DNA of 64,000 nt from Nocardioides rubriscoriae (GTDB lineage Bacteria; Actinomycetota; Actinomycetes; Propionibacteriales; Nocardioidaceae), in assembly GCF_008087085.1 (NCBI RefSeq), contig NZ_VIYJ01000001.1, positions 124,001 to 188,000 on the forward strand. Reading direction: 5' to 3'. The notes under the pieces were generated by a model, which had not been told where the DNA came from, did not search any database, and was given only the letters and a program-made list of their open reading frames with translations. Below, in pieces: positions 55,276-63,057 of the stretch; the stretch's first letter is position 1; the number at the start of each line of letters is the position of its first letter. A program made the translations under genes and the position numbers.

Positions 55276-56343
55276 ATGAGCGACGACGGCCCGAACGACA
55301 GCCCGACCGCCGGCCGGACCATCGGGTGGGGCGTGCTCGCCACCGGCAAGATAGCCCGCAAGGTCGCCACCGACCTGGCCCTGGTCCCCGGCGCCGAGCT
55401 GGTCGCCGTGGGGTCGCGCCGGCCGGGCCCGGCGCAGGCCTTCGCGGCGTCGTACGGCAGCCCGGCGACGCGCGCCCACGACTCCTACGAGGCGCTGGTC
55501 GCCGACCCGGCGGTCGAGGTCGTCTACGTCGCGAGCCCGCACGCGCTGCACCTCGAGCACGCGCGGCTGGCGTTCGAGGCCGGCAAGCACGTGCTGTGCG
55601 AGAAGCCGCTGACGGTGACCGTCGCCGAGGCGGAGGAGATGGTCGCCCTGGCGCGGCAGCACGACCGGTTCCTGATGGAGGCGATGTGGACCGCGTGCCA
55701 TCCCGTGGTGCGCGCGGTCGCCGATGGGCTGCGCGCCGGTCGTTTCGGGACGCCGCGACACCTGCACGCCGAGCTCGGCTTCGTCGTCGACGCGCCGCCC
55801 GAGGACCGGCTGCTCGACCCGGCCCTGGGCGCCGGCGCGATGCTCGACATGGGCATCTACCCGCTGACCCTGGCCCACCTGCTGCTCGGCGAGGCCGAGC
55901 AGCTCACGGCGACGGCGAGCCTGTCGGCGTCGGGCATCGACCTCGACATCGCCGTCGCCGGTCGCTACCCCGGCGGGGCGCTGGCCACGATGAACGCCTC
56001 GATGACGTCGTGGTCCTCGCGGGCCGCGTCGATCGCGACCGACCGGGGCCGCCTCGACCTGGCCGACTTCCACCACCCCACCCGGGCCACCTGGACGCCG
56101 TACGACGCGGGCGGCAGCAACGACGCCACGAGCGTCGCGGCCCAGCAGGACGTCGTCGGCGTCGAGCCGGTGATCGGTGTCGGCTACGGCAACGAGGTCG
56201 CCGAGGTGGGCCGCTGCCTGCGGGCGGGGCTGCGCGAGAGCCCGCTGGTGCCGCACGCCCAGACGCTGACGCTGATGCGCCAGATGGAGTCGGTGCTCGC
56301 CTCGGTCGGGGTCACCTACCGGCCGTCACCCCTACCGTCGTAG
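55276..56343 (+). CDS. Gfo/Idh/MocA family oxidoreductase
   Basis: A 355-residue NAD(P)-dependent dehydrogenase. The N-terminal Rossmann domain starts at about residue 17 with WGVLATGKIARKVATDL, then GSRRPGPAQAFAA. The family motif EKPLTVTVAEAEEMV (catalytic Lys) is at about 113-127, followed by FLMEAMWTACHP. GAGAMLDMGIYPLTLAHLLLG carries the conserved Gly-Gly/His-type active-site stretch. Its substrate is a sugar or dihydrodiol of unknown identity. There is no partner operon; otsA follows after 33 nt with its own -10 hexamer. Confidence 0.9.
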   Translation: MSDDGPNDSPTAGRTIGWGVLATGKIARKVATDLALVPGAELVAVGSRRPGPAQAFAASYGSPATRAHDSYEALVADPAVEVVYVASPHALHLEHARLAFEAGKHVLCEKPLTVTVAEAEEMVALARQHDRFLMEAMWTACHPVVRAVADGLRAGRFGTPRHLHAELGFVVDAPPEDRLLDPALGAGAMLDMGIYPLTLAHLLLGEAEQLTATASLSASGIDLDIAVAGRYPGGALATMNASMTSWSSRAASIATDRGRLDLADFHHPTRATWTPYDAGGSNDATSVAAQQDVVGVEPVIGVGYGNEVAEVGRCLRAGLRESPLVPHAQTLTLMRQMESVLASVGVTYRPSPLPS

Positions 56344-56364
56344 GCCGGCCCACGCACGCCCCTC

Positions 56365-56370
56365 TAGGGT
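56365..56370 (+). promoter_or_regulatory. putative leaderless -10 (TAGGGT) for otsA
   Basis: TAGGGT lies 6 nt before ATG 56377 of otsA. Confidence 0.5.
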
Positions 56371-56376
56371 CGACCC

Positions 56377-57807
56377 ATGTCCGCTGACCTCGTGATCGTC
56401 GCCAACCGGCTGCCGGTCGACCGGGTCACCCTGCCCGACGGCACCCCGGGGTGGCGGCGCTCCCCCGGCGGCCTGGTCAGCGCCATCGAGCCGGTCATGC
56501 GCGCCAACGACGGCACCTGGATCGGCTGGCCCGGCGGCGACGACCAGGACCTCGAGCCCTTCGAGGACGACGGCATGCACCTCGTGCCGATCGGCCTGGA
56601 GCCCGACGAGATCGAGCTCTTCTACGAAGGCTTCAGCAACGCCACGATCTGGCCGATCTACCACGACCTCGTGGCCAAGCCGGAGTTCCACCGCGAGTGG
56701 TGGGACTCCTACGTCCGGGTCAACCGCAAGTTCGCCGCCAAGGCCGCGGAGCTCGCCTCCGAGGGCGCGACCGTGTGGGTGCACGACTACCAGCTGCAGC
56801 TGGTGCCGCAGATGCTGCGCGACCTGCGTCCCGACCTGCGCATCGGCTTCTACCTCCACATCCCGTTCCCGCCGGCCGAGCTGTTCCAGCAGCTGCCCTG
56901 GCGCCGCCAGATCCTCGAGGGCCTGCTCGGCGCCGACCTCGTCGGGTTCCAGCTGCCCGGCGGTGCCGCCAACTTTGTCCGGCTCGTGCGCCAGCGCGTC
57001 GGCCACAAGACCCACCGCGACCTCGTCTACCTGCCCGACGGCCGCACCGTGCGCGCCGCCGCGTTCCCGATCTCGATCGACGCCGCCGGCTTCGAGAAGC
57101 TCGCCCTGACCGAGAGCGTGGTCGCGCGCGCGGCCGAGATCCGCCAGGCCCTCGGCAACCCCCGCAGGATCTTCCTCGGCATCGACCGGCTCGACTACAC
57201 CAAGGGCATCTACGCCCGGCTGCGCGCGTTCGCCGAGCTCATCGAGGACGGCCACTTCGACGTCGAGGACGCCGTCTTCGTGCAGGTCGCGGTGCCCTCG
57301 CGCGAGCAGGTCGAGCAGTACCGCATCCTGCGCGACGAGATCGACCGCCTCGTCGGCCGCATCAACGGCGACCTGGGCCGCATCGGCCGCCCCGCGATCA
57401 GCTACCTCCACACCTCCTACCCGCGCGAGGAGATGGCGGCGCTCTACTGCGCCGCCGACATCATGGTCGTCACGCCCTACCGTGACGGCATGAACCTGGT
57501 CGCCAAGGAGTACGTCGCCTGCCGCACCGAGGACGACGGCGCGCTCGTGCTGTCGGAGTTCGCCGGAGCCGCCGACGAGCTGCGCCAGGCCTGGCTGGTC
57601 AACCCCTACGACCTCAACGGCATGAAGTCGGCCCTGCTCGAGGCCTACCAGTCCGACGAGAAGGACCTCACCCGCCGGATGAAGGCCATGCGCAAGACGA
57701 TCCGCCAGCACGACGTCGCCGCCTGGGCCGACTCGTTCATGGCCGAGCTCGCCACCTTCTCCCACAGCACCCACGCCAAGACCGTGCGGCCCGCCCGACG
57801 CTCGTGA
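56377..57807 (+). CDS. otsA: alpha,alpha-trehalose-phosphate synthase
   Basis: OtsA joins UDP- or GDP-glucose to glucose-6-phosphate to make trehalose-6-phosphate. The 476-residue GT20 enzyme has the acceptor-binding start [29 protein letters not shown], the [13 protein letters not shown] motif (catalytic His/Asp region), [14 protein letters not shown], the donor-binding [14 protein letters not shown] with Arg and Lys, and [18 protein letters not shown] near the nucleotide. Length and motifs fit single-domain OtsA. It is one gene after the oxidoreductase, and the dipeptidase gene overlaps its stop by 4 nt. OtsB is encoded 2.3 kb away on the other strand. Confidence 0.95.
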   Translation: MSADLVIVANRLPVDRVTLPDGTPGWRRSPGGLVSAIEPVMRANDGTWIGWPGGDDQDLEPFEDDGMHLVPIGLEPDEIELFYEGFSNATIWPIYHDLVAKPEFHREWWDSYVRVNRKFAAKAAELASEGATVWVHDYQLQLVPQMLRDLRPDLRIGFYLHIPFPPAELFQQLPWRRQILEGLLGADLVGFQLPGGAANFVRLVRQRVGHKTHRDLVYLPDGRTVRAAAFPISIDAAGFEKLALTESVVARAAEIRQALGNPRRIFLGIDRLDYTKGIYARLRAFAELIEDGHFDVEDAVFVQVAVPSREQVEQYRILRDEIDRLVGRINGDLGRIGRPAISYLHTSYPREEMAALYCAADIMVVTPYRDGMNLVAKEYVACRTEDDGALVLSEFAGAADELRQAWLVNPYDLNGMKSALLEAYQSDEKDLTRRMKAMRKTIRQHDVAAWADSFMAELATFSHSTHAKTVRPARRS

Positions 57808-58472
57808 CCGACGTCCCCACCTGGGACGACGTGGTGCTGATGTCGGACCCCGCCGTGACGTCGGTCCCGGTCGACGAGGCCGGCGACGCGCTCGTCGACT
57901 GCGACGGCGTGCTGCCGTTCACCGGCGGGTCACCGCAGGCCCGGCTGCTGCGGCGGCCCGTCCTCGACCGGCTCACCGACGCCGCCGCCGCGCTGCCCGG
58001 CGACCTGGTGCTCGCCCTCAACGAGGGGTTCCGCCCACCGGCCCTGCAGCGCCACTACTTCGACCGGTACGCCGCCCGTCTGGCCGCGGAGCGTCCCGAC
58101 GCGAGCGCGGCGGAGGTCCACCGCCTGGCGAGCCGGTTCGTCTCGCCTCCCGACGTCGCCCCGCACACGGCCGGCGCGGCGGCCGACGTCCTGCTGCTGA
58201 CCCCCGACGGCGAGGTGCTCGACCTCGGGTGCCCGCTGGACGCCTCGCCCGAGGAGTCCGACGGCCGTTGCTACACCGCGCACCCCGACGTCAGCGGCGA
58301 GGCCCGCTCGCTGCGTCGCGAGCTGGTGCGGGCACTGTCGGGAGCCGGCCTGGTCAACTACCCCACCGAGTGGTGGCACTGGTCGTGGGGCGACCGCTAC
58401 TGGGCACGGGCGACCGGCGCCGGTCGCGCCGTCCTCGGCCCGGTCGGCCCGGTCGGCCCCGGGCCGGGCTGA
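57804..58472 (+). CDS. VanX-like D-alanyl-D-alanine dipeptidase family protein
   Basis: A 222-residue zinc peptidase of the M15D group. ALNEGFRPPALQRHYF contains the substrate Arg, PPDVAPHTAGAAADVLLLT holds the His and Asp zinc ligands (SxHxxGxAxD pattern, here PHTAGAAAD), and YPTEWWHWSWGDRYW holds the catalytic Glu and third ligand His. No signal peptide is seen, so it probably acts on cytoplasmic D,D- or D,L-dipeptides, as VanX does. The GTG overlaps the otsA stop (GTGA). No vanHA genes are near, so a role in wall recycling is more likely than glycopeptide resistance. Confidence 0.87.
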   Translation: MTDVPTWDDVVLMSDPAVTSVPVDEAGDALVDCDGVLPFTGGSPQARLLRRPVLDRLTDAAAALPGDLVLALNEGFRPPALQRHYFDRYAARLAAERPDASAAEVHRLASRFVSPPDVAPHTAGAAADVLLLTPDGEVLDLGCPLDASPEESDGRCYTAHPDVSGEARSLRRELVRALSGAGLVNYPTEWWHWSWGDRYWARATGAGRAVLGPVGPVGPGPG

Positions 58473-58519
58473 GCGCCGCGGGAGGGTTGGCGCGCTCCCC
58501 GAGCGGGTAGGCCGCCGAG

Positions 58520-59491
58520 GTGCCTGCCGGACCCCCTCCCCCTCCTCCCCCGCCGCCCCCTCACGGTCGCCTGCCCTCCGGGCCCCCGCCTTCCGGGCCC
58601 CCGCCCTCCGGTCCCCCGCCGGGCTACCCGCCGGCCGGTCCACCGCCGGGCTACCCGGCGTACGGCCCCTCGGCACCCTGGGACGCCCCGCCCCCGCCCC
58701 CGCCGTCGCCGTCGGGCGGGAGCCGCACCGGCCTGGTCGTGACGCTCGCCGTGGTCACGGTCCTGCTGCTCGCCGCAGCCGTCGGCGGCGGTGTCGTGGT
58801 GTGGCAGCAGCGCAGCGACGACGGTGCGTCGGCCGGCCGCGACCCGGTCACCGCGTCCACCGGCGACCCCGCGACGCCCGACCCGGACGCACCGACCTCG
58901 CCCACCCCGCCGCCGGCCCCGACCCCTCCGGCCTCGACCTCACCGGACTCACCGGTGGCTCCCGAGCCGACCGACGGGTTCGACCGCGACCCGTTGCCCA
59001 GCCCCGAGCCCCCGTCCGTGCCCGAGCTGAGCAGCAAGCCGCTGAGCTATCGCGAGTTCGCGCACGACTGGGACTACCGGATGGGTGACGTCGCGCTGCA
59101 GGCGACGTTCGAGGACGGCACCGACCACGACGGCTGCGGTCCTGCCGAGAACGACGGTGCCCTGACCGGGCTCGGCTGCGTCGACGCCGTCGAGTGGACC
59201 TACCGCGCCCTGGGCGGCGACCTCGCGCTGTCCCACCTCGTGCTGACGATGCGCAGCCGCGAGGCGGCCACCCGGGCCGTCGACCGCGACCTCATCACCG
59301 AGGAGTCGTGGCGGTTGCGACCCTCGTCGTACCTCGACGGCAGCCCGGGCTCCTGGAAGGTCAGCGCGGTCGGTCAGTTCCTCGTGCTGACGGTGGAGAC
59401 CCACCGGCCCTCGGTCAAGGCGGCGCGGGCCTCGACGTTCCTGCTCAACGCCAATCTCGACATCCGAGGAGCGTTGGCCTTCAGGTTCTGA
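58520..59491 (+). CDS. Pro-rich single-pass membrane protein, function unknown
   Basis: I do not recognise the 323-residue product. Residues 1-70 are a Pro/Gly-rich cytoplasmic tail with a run of ten prolines and the triplicate SGPP repeat. A membrane helix is at about 75-95 (GLVVTLAVVTVLLLAAAVGG). An extracellular Pro/Thr stalk (about 105-165) leads to a domain at about 170-323 with two Cys (DGCGPAEND and LGCVDAVEW), probably a disulfide, and repeated aromatic/basic strands. The topology resembles that of envelope proteins regulated by kinases. GTG is preceded by TAGGCC 6 nt upstream. The next gene has its own promoter. Confidence 0.72.
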   Translation: MPAGPPPPPPPPPPHGRLPSGPPPSGPPPSGPPPGYPPAGPPPGYPAYGPSAPWDAPPPPPPSPSGGSRTGLVVTLAVVTVLLLAAAVGGGVVVWQQRSDDGASAGRDPVTASTGDPATPDPDAPTSPTPPPAPTPPASTSPDSPVAPEPTDGFDRDPLPSPEPPSVPELSSKPLSYREFAHDWDYRMGDVALQATFEDGTDHDGCGPAENDGALTGLGCVDAVEWTYRALGGDLALSHLVLTMRSREAATRAVDRDLITEESWRLRPSSYLDGSPGSWKVSAVGQFLVLTVETHRPSVKAARASTFLLNANLDIRGALAFRF

Positions 59492-59508
59492 CAGGACCAC
59501 GGTGGCGG

Positions 59509-59514
59509 TACGTT
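59509..59514 (+). promoter_or_regulatory. putative leaderless -10 (TACGTT)
   Basis: TACGTT lies 6 nt before GTG 59521. Confidence 0.5.
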
Positions 59515-59520
59515 TCGGTC

Positions 59521-60741
59521 GTGGACCTCATCCCGAAGCCCGACCAGGTCGCGTCGGCCGCGAGCAACTTCGCCCACAAGGTGTTCTACGGCGGGCTCGC
59601 CGACCTGCGTCCGATGCCACGCACGCTGATCGACGAGGGCACGCTGCGCGAGGTCTACCACTACCGACCGCAGGCCAAGGTCCAGGAGGTCGGCGACCCG
59701 GTCCTGCTCGTCACGCCGCTGGCCGCGCCGGCGATCTGCTACGACCTGCGTCGCGGGTGCTCGCTGGTCGAGCACTTCGTGCAGGCCGGGCGACCGACCT
59801 ACCTCGTGGAGTACGGCGAGGTCTCCTTCAAGGACCGCAACCTCGGCATGGAGCACTGGGTCGACGAGGTCGTCCCGACCGCCATCCGCGAGGCCTCGGC
59901 CCACGCCGGGGGTCGGCCCGTCCACGTGATCGGCTGGAGCCTGGGCGGGATCTTCTCCCTGCTCGCGGGCGCCGCCGACACCGACCTGCCGATCGCGTCG
60001 CTGACCGTGGTCGGTTCACCGGTCGACGTCAGCCTGGTGCCGCTGGTCGCCCCGCTGCGCCCGCTGCTCAACTGGGCCAACGGACGCGGCCCGATCACCA
60101 AGGGCTACCAGGCCCTGGGCGGAGCGCCCAAGCCGCTGGTCAAGTGGGCCTTCCAGCTGTCGTCGTTCCAGAAGCTGGTCACCAAGCCGGTCGCCAAGGT
60201 CACCCACTACGACGACACCGAGTTCCTCGCACAGATGGAGGCCGTCGACCGCTTCACCGACGGGATGATCGCCTACCCCGGTCGCACCTTCGGCCAGCTC
60301 TACCACCGCTTCGTCAAGGGCAACGGCCTGGTCACCGGCACCTTCGACCTCGGTGACGTCACCGGCGAGCCCGAGGCCGAGGGCCGCACCGTCTCGTTCG
60401 CCGACATCACCGTGCCCGTGCTCGTCTTCGGCGGCTCGACCGACGGGATCGCCCCCGTCGCCTCGGTCAAGGCCGTCGTCCCGCTGCTGACCGGCTCGCC
60501 CGAGGTGCGCTTCGAGATCGTCCCCGGCGGCCACCTCGGCATGCTCACCGGCCGCGCCGCCCGCTCCACCACCTGGACGGTCATGGACGAGTGGATCGAC
60601 CAGTGGTCGACCGACACCGACCCCGGCGACCCGTCCGACGACGGCAGCGACACCGCGACCGACACCGACACGGGGACGCCGGTGATCGGCACCGGCCGGC
60701 GTTCGCACGGGTCGGCGGCGTCGCGGTCCCTGGCCCGCTGA
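59521..60741 (+). CDS. PhaC-like alpha/beta-fold hydrolase
   Basis: A 406-residue protein resembling the alpha/beta core of polyhydroxyalkanoate synthases: PVLLVTPLAAPAICYDLRRG, SLVEHFVQAGRPTYLVEYGE and the elbow HVIGWSLGGIFSLLAG. The nucleophile is Ser, not the Cys of PhaC, so it is probably a hydrolase or acyltransferase. The charge relay is completed by GGSTDGIAPVASV (Asp) and PGGHLGMLTGR (His). An acidic Thr/Asp tail (DPGDPSDDGSDTATDTDTG) ends the chain. Such proteins occur widely in Actinobacteria with unknown acyl substrates. The GTG start follows a -10 hexamer by 6 nt. It converges on the kinase gene with a 7-nt gap. Confidence 0.83.
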   Translation: MDLIPKPDQVASAASNFAHKVFYGGLADLRPMPRTLIDEGTLREVYHYRPQAKVQEVGDPVLLVTPLAAPAICYDLRRGCSLVEHFVQAGRPTYLVEYGEVSFKDRNLGMEHWVDEVVPTAIREASAHAGGRPVHVIGWSLGGIFSLLAGAADTDLPIASLTVVGSPVDVSLVPLVAPLRPLLNWANGRGPITKGYQALGGAPKPLVKWAFQLSSFQKLVTKPVAKVTHYDDTEFLAQMEAVDRFTDGMIAYPGRTFGQLYHRFVKGNGLVTGTFDLGDVTGEPEAEGRTVSFADITVPVLVFGGSTDGIAPVASVKAVVPLLTGSPEVRFEIVPGGHLGMLTGRAARSTTWTVMDEWIDQWSTDTDPGDPSDDGSDTATDTDTGTPVIGTGRRSHGSAASRSLAR

Positions 60742-60748
60742 GCCGGGT

Positions 60749-61669
60749 CTACGAGGCGACCAGTGCCTCCACCGAGGCCAGCGAGTAGTCGCCGGCGTCG
60801 GTGCCGAGGCCGCGGGCGACCTGGTGGGCGGTCGCGCAGCCCAGCCGCGCCGCGTCCTCGGGCGAGCGCCCGAGCGACAGCCCCCGCAGGAACCCGGCGC
60901 TGAACGCGTCGCCGCAGCCGGTCGTGTCGACGGGCCCGCCCGCGACCGGGTACGCCGCCACCTCGACGACGTCGTCGCGGGTGACGACCAGCGCGCCCCG
61001 GGCGCCCTGCGTCACCGCCACGCAGCCGGCGCCCGCGGCGACCAGGGCCCGGGCCCCGGTCGCGAGGTCGGCCTCGCCGGTGAAGCCGCGCACCTGCTCG
61101 TCGTTGGGCAGCAGGTAGTCGGTGTGGGGCAACGCGTCGGCGATCCAGGCGAGCAGGTCGGGGTCGCCGGGGGCGAGCACGTCGACCGAGGTGGTCATCC
61201 CCTGCCCCCGCGCCCAGGACAGCAGCTCCCCGGCAGCGGGGCCGCCCAGGAACTCCGGACCGCCGAGGTGCAGGTGGGTCGTGCCCTGCAGCGCGTCACG
61301 GTCGAGGTCGTCGAGGACGAAGGTGCCGTTGGCGCCGATGCAGTGCCAGGCCGGTCGCTCGCCGCCGGGCCGCACCGGGATCACCGAGGCCGACGTCTGC
61401 TGCTCGGCCCGGCGGACCAGTCCGCCGGTGTCGACGCCCTCGCGGCCCAGCAGGGCCAGGAGCACGTCGCCGGTCGGGTCGTCGCCGACGGCGCCGTACG
61501 ACGTGACCTCGGCGCCGAGGCGCGCGAGCACCAGGGCGGTGCCGCCGGCGGTGCCGGCGGCCGACATCCGGATGATCTCGACGAGCTGGCCGTCGGAGCC
61601 GTCGGGGATCGACTCGACGCCGATGACGTGGGTGTCGAGCACGTGCACGCCGACGCAGGCTGCCTTCAC
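60749..61669 (-). CDS. PfkB/ribokinase-family carbohydrate kinase
   Basis: A 306-residue sugar kinase. N-terminal AAGTAGGTALVLARLGAEVTS and YGAVGDDPTGDVLLALL are the first PfkB signature, and GGPVDTTGCGDAFSAGFLRGL is the second, with the catalytic Asp in GCGDAF. TDYLLPNDEQVRGFTGE is the adenine-side region. The substrate is not evident. The GTG start overlaps the class II aldolase stop (GTGA), suggesting that the kinase makes a sugar phosphate that the aldolase cleaves, as in fuculose, rhamnulose or 5-deoxyribose breakdown; no isomerase gene is present here. Confidence 0.88.
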   Translation of the reverse strand: MKAACVGVHVLDTHVIGVESIPDGSDGQLVEIIRMSAAGTAGGTALVLARLGAEVTSYGAVGDDPTGDVLLALLGREGVDTGGLVRRAEQQTSASVIPVRPGGERPAWHCIGANGTFVLDDLDRDALQGTTHLHLGGPEFLGGPAAGELLSWARGQGMTTSVDVLAPGDPDLLAWIADALPHTDYLLPNDEQVRGFTGEADLATGARALVAAGAGCVAVTQGARGALVVTRDDVVEVAAYPVAGGPVDTTGCGDAFSAGFLRGLSLGRSPEDAARLGCATAHQVARGLGTDAGDYSLASVEALVAS

Positions 61670-62325
61670 AGGATGTTCTCCTCGGGGGTGGGTGGGACGG
61701 TCCCGTAGCCGCGCGAGAGCACGGCGCGCACGACGTCCTCCTGCTCGGCGTCGGTGAGCACGCGGGGGGTGCCGAGCGCCGACGCCCGGTGGTGCAGCGC
61801 GGCCAGCCACTCGAGCAGCACCGCGTGCTCGACGGCCTGGTCGAGTCCCGCACCGACGGCGACCGAGCCGTGGTTGGCCATGAGCGCGGCCTGACGGTCC
61901 TCGAGGGCCGCGCGCACCGACGTGGCGAGCGCGGCCGAGCCGAAGGTCGCGTACGGCGCCACGCGCACCGCTCCCCCCAGCAGCAGCTGCTGGTAGTGCA
62001 GCACCGGCAGCTCGTCGAGCACGCAGGCGACGGCCGTCGACCAGGGTGCGTGGGTGTGCACGACCGCGCCCACGGTGGGGCGGTCGGCGTAGACGCCCAG
62101 ATGGAGCCCGAGCTCGGAGGTGGGCTGCCGACCGCCGTCGACCAGGACGCCGTCGTGGTCGACGAGGACGACGTCGTGCGGGCGGCAGTCGGCCAGCACG
62201 ACCCCGGAGGCGGTCACGGCGACCAGGTCGCGCACCCGCACGCTGACGTTGCCGGCCGTGCCGACGAGCAGGCCCTCGGCGGCCAGGCGGCGGCAGGCCG
62301 CCGCGACGTCGTCGCGGGCGCTCAT
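61666..62325 (-). CDS. class II aldolase/adducin family protein
   Basis: A 219-residue zinc aldolase of the L-fuculose-phosphate type. GLLVGTAGNVSVRVRDLVAV has the conserved Gly/Asn phosphate loop, VTASGV follows, then the metal site VVHTHAPWSTA (two His) with the third ligand from LMANHGSVAVG, and the catalytic Glu in the region of QPTSELGLHLGVY. The pattern PTSE..LH..VY is typical. The ATG overlaps the TetR stop (ATGA) and the stop overlaps the kinase start. With the kinase it forms a minimal sugar-phosphate breakdown pair. Confidence 0.88.
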   Translation of the reverse strand: MSARDDVAAACRRLAAEGLLVGTAGNVSVRVRDLVAVTASGVVLADCRPHDVVLVDHDGVLVDGGRQPTSELGLHLGVYADRPTVGAVVHTHAPWSTAVACVLDELPVLHYQQLLLGGAVRVAPYATFGSAALATSVRAALEDRQAALMANHGSVAVGAGLDQAVEHAVLLEWLAALHHRASALGTPRVLTDAEQEDVVRAVLSRGYGTVPPTPEENIL

Positions 62326-62969
62326 GTCCCGTAGCGCTGGAGGTAGGCGGTCAGCATCGCGGTGCCCTCGGCGACCATGGCGGCGTCGCCGCGGTCGTCG
62401 CGCTCGTAGGCCAGCTGGAAGACCCGGTCGCCCACCTCGACCGCGAGCACGGCGGCCTGCTCGGAGAGAGCGGTGCTCGCGATCCCGGACTCGAGAGCCA
62501 GGGCCCGCAGGGCGTGGGCGATCCGGACGTTGTGCTCGCGCCCGAAGGCGTGCACGGCCGAGTTGGTGCGCCCCCGTAGGTAGATCTCGACGAACGCCCG
62601 CCGGCGGGCGTAGACGGTCACGAACGCCTGCATCGCGGTCTCGACCAGGGAGGCCACCGTCAGGTCGTCGGCCTCGGCGAGCGCCATCAGGTCGGTGGCC
62701 ACCTGCTCGTCCATCTCGGCCATGTCGCGCTCGGCCAGGGCGAGCAGCACGGCCTCCTTGTCGGCGAAGTACTGGTAGAGCGAGGCCACCGGCACCCCGG
62801 CCGCGACCGCGATCTCGCGGGTGGTCAGCGCCTCGACACCGCGCTCGACCACCAGTCGCTCGGTCGCGTCGAGGATCGCCTCGACCCGCTTGCGGCTGCG
62901 CTCCTGCACCGGGGCGCGGCGCACGCTCGCCGCCCTCTCGTGCTTCTCGACCTTCTCGACCGTCGCCAT
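62322..62969 (-). CDS. TetR-family transcriptional regulator
   Basis: A 215-residue repressor. Residues about 22-70 form the TetR DNA-binding domain: RKRVEAILDATERLVVERGVE then LTTREIAVAAGVPVASLYQYF, the recognition helix, followed by DKEAVLLAL. The rest is the all-helical ligand domain with no assignable ligand (FVTVYARRRAFVEIYLRG and others). ATG 62969 is chosen because a GAGGGAAGG ribosome binding site precedes it. It overlaps the aldolase gene by 4 nt and lies divergent from the amine oxidase gene, with a palindrome between that is a likely operator. Confidence 0.88.
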   Translation of the reverse strand: MATVEKVEKHERAASVRRAPVQERSRKRVEAILDATERLVVERGVEALTTREIAVAAGVPVASLYQYFADKEAVLLALAERDMAEMDEQVATDLMALAEADDLTVASLVETAMQAFVTVYARRRAFVEIYLRGRTNSAVHAFGREHNVRIAHALRALALESGIASTALSEQAAVLAVEVGDRVFQLAYERDDRGDAAMVAEGTAMLTAYLQRYGT

Positions 62970-63016
62970 CCGGGCCTTCCCTCGTTGGACGTTCACAGCG
63001 TAGAGTACAGAACCCA

Positions 63017-63031
63017 AACATGACACATGTT
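63017..63031. promoter_or_regulatory. palindrome AACATG-ACA-CATGTT, probable TetR operator
   Basis: This perfect 6-bp inverted repeat sits in the 88-nt gap between the divergent tetR and amine oxidase genes, in an AT-richer stretch. TetR repressors usually bind such sites to control themselves and the divergent gene. The pairing of regulator and site is inferred. Confidence 0.6.
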
Positions 63032-63057
63032 CAGATTATCGATGCGAGGAGTGCCGC

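Noticed and set aside
57804..58472. Vancomycin resistance gene vanX
   Set aside because: There is no vanH or vanA ligase nearby; the gene is coupled to otsA and is more likely a housekeeping dipeptidase.
59521..60741. Polyhydroxyalkanoate synthase
   Set aside because: The nucleophile elbow is GWSLGG with Ser where PhaC has Cys, and no phasin or phaAB genes are adjacent.
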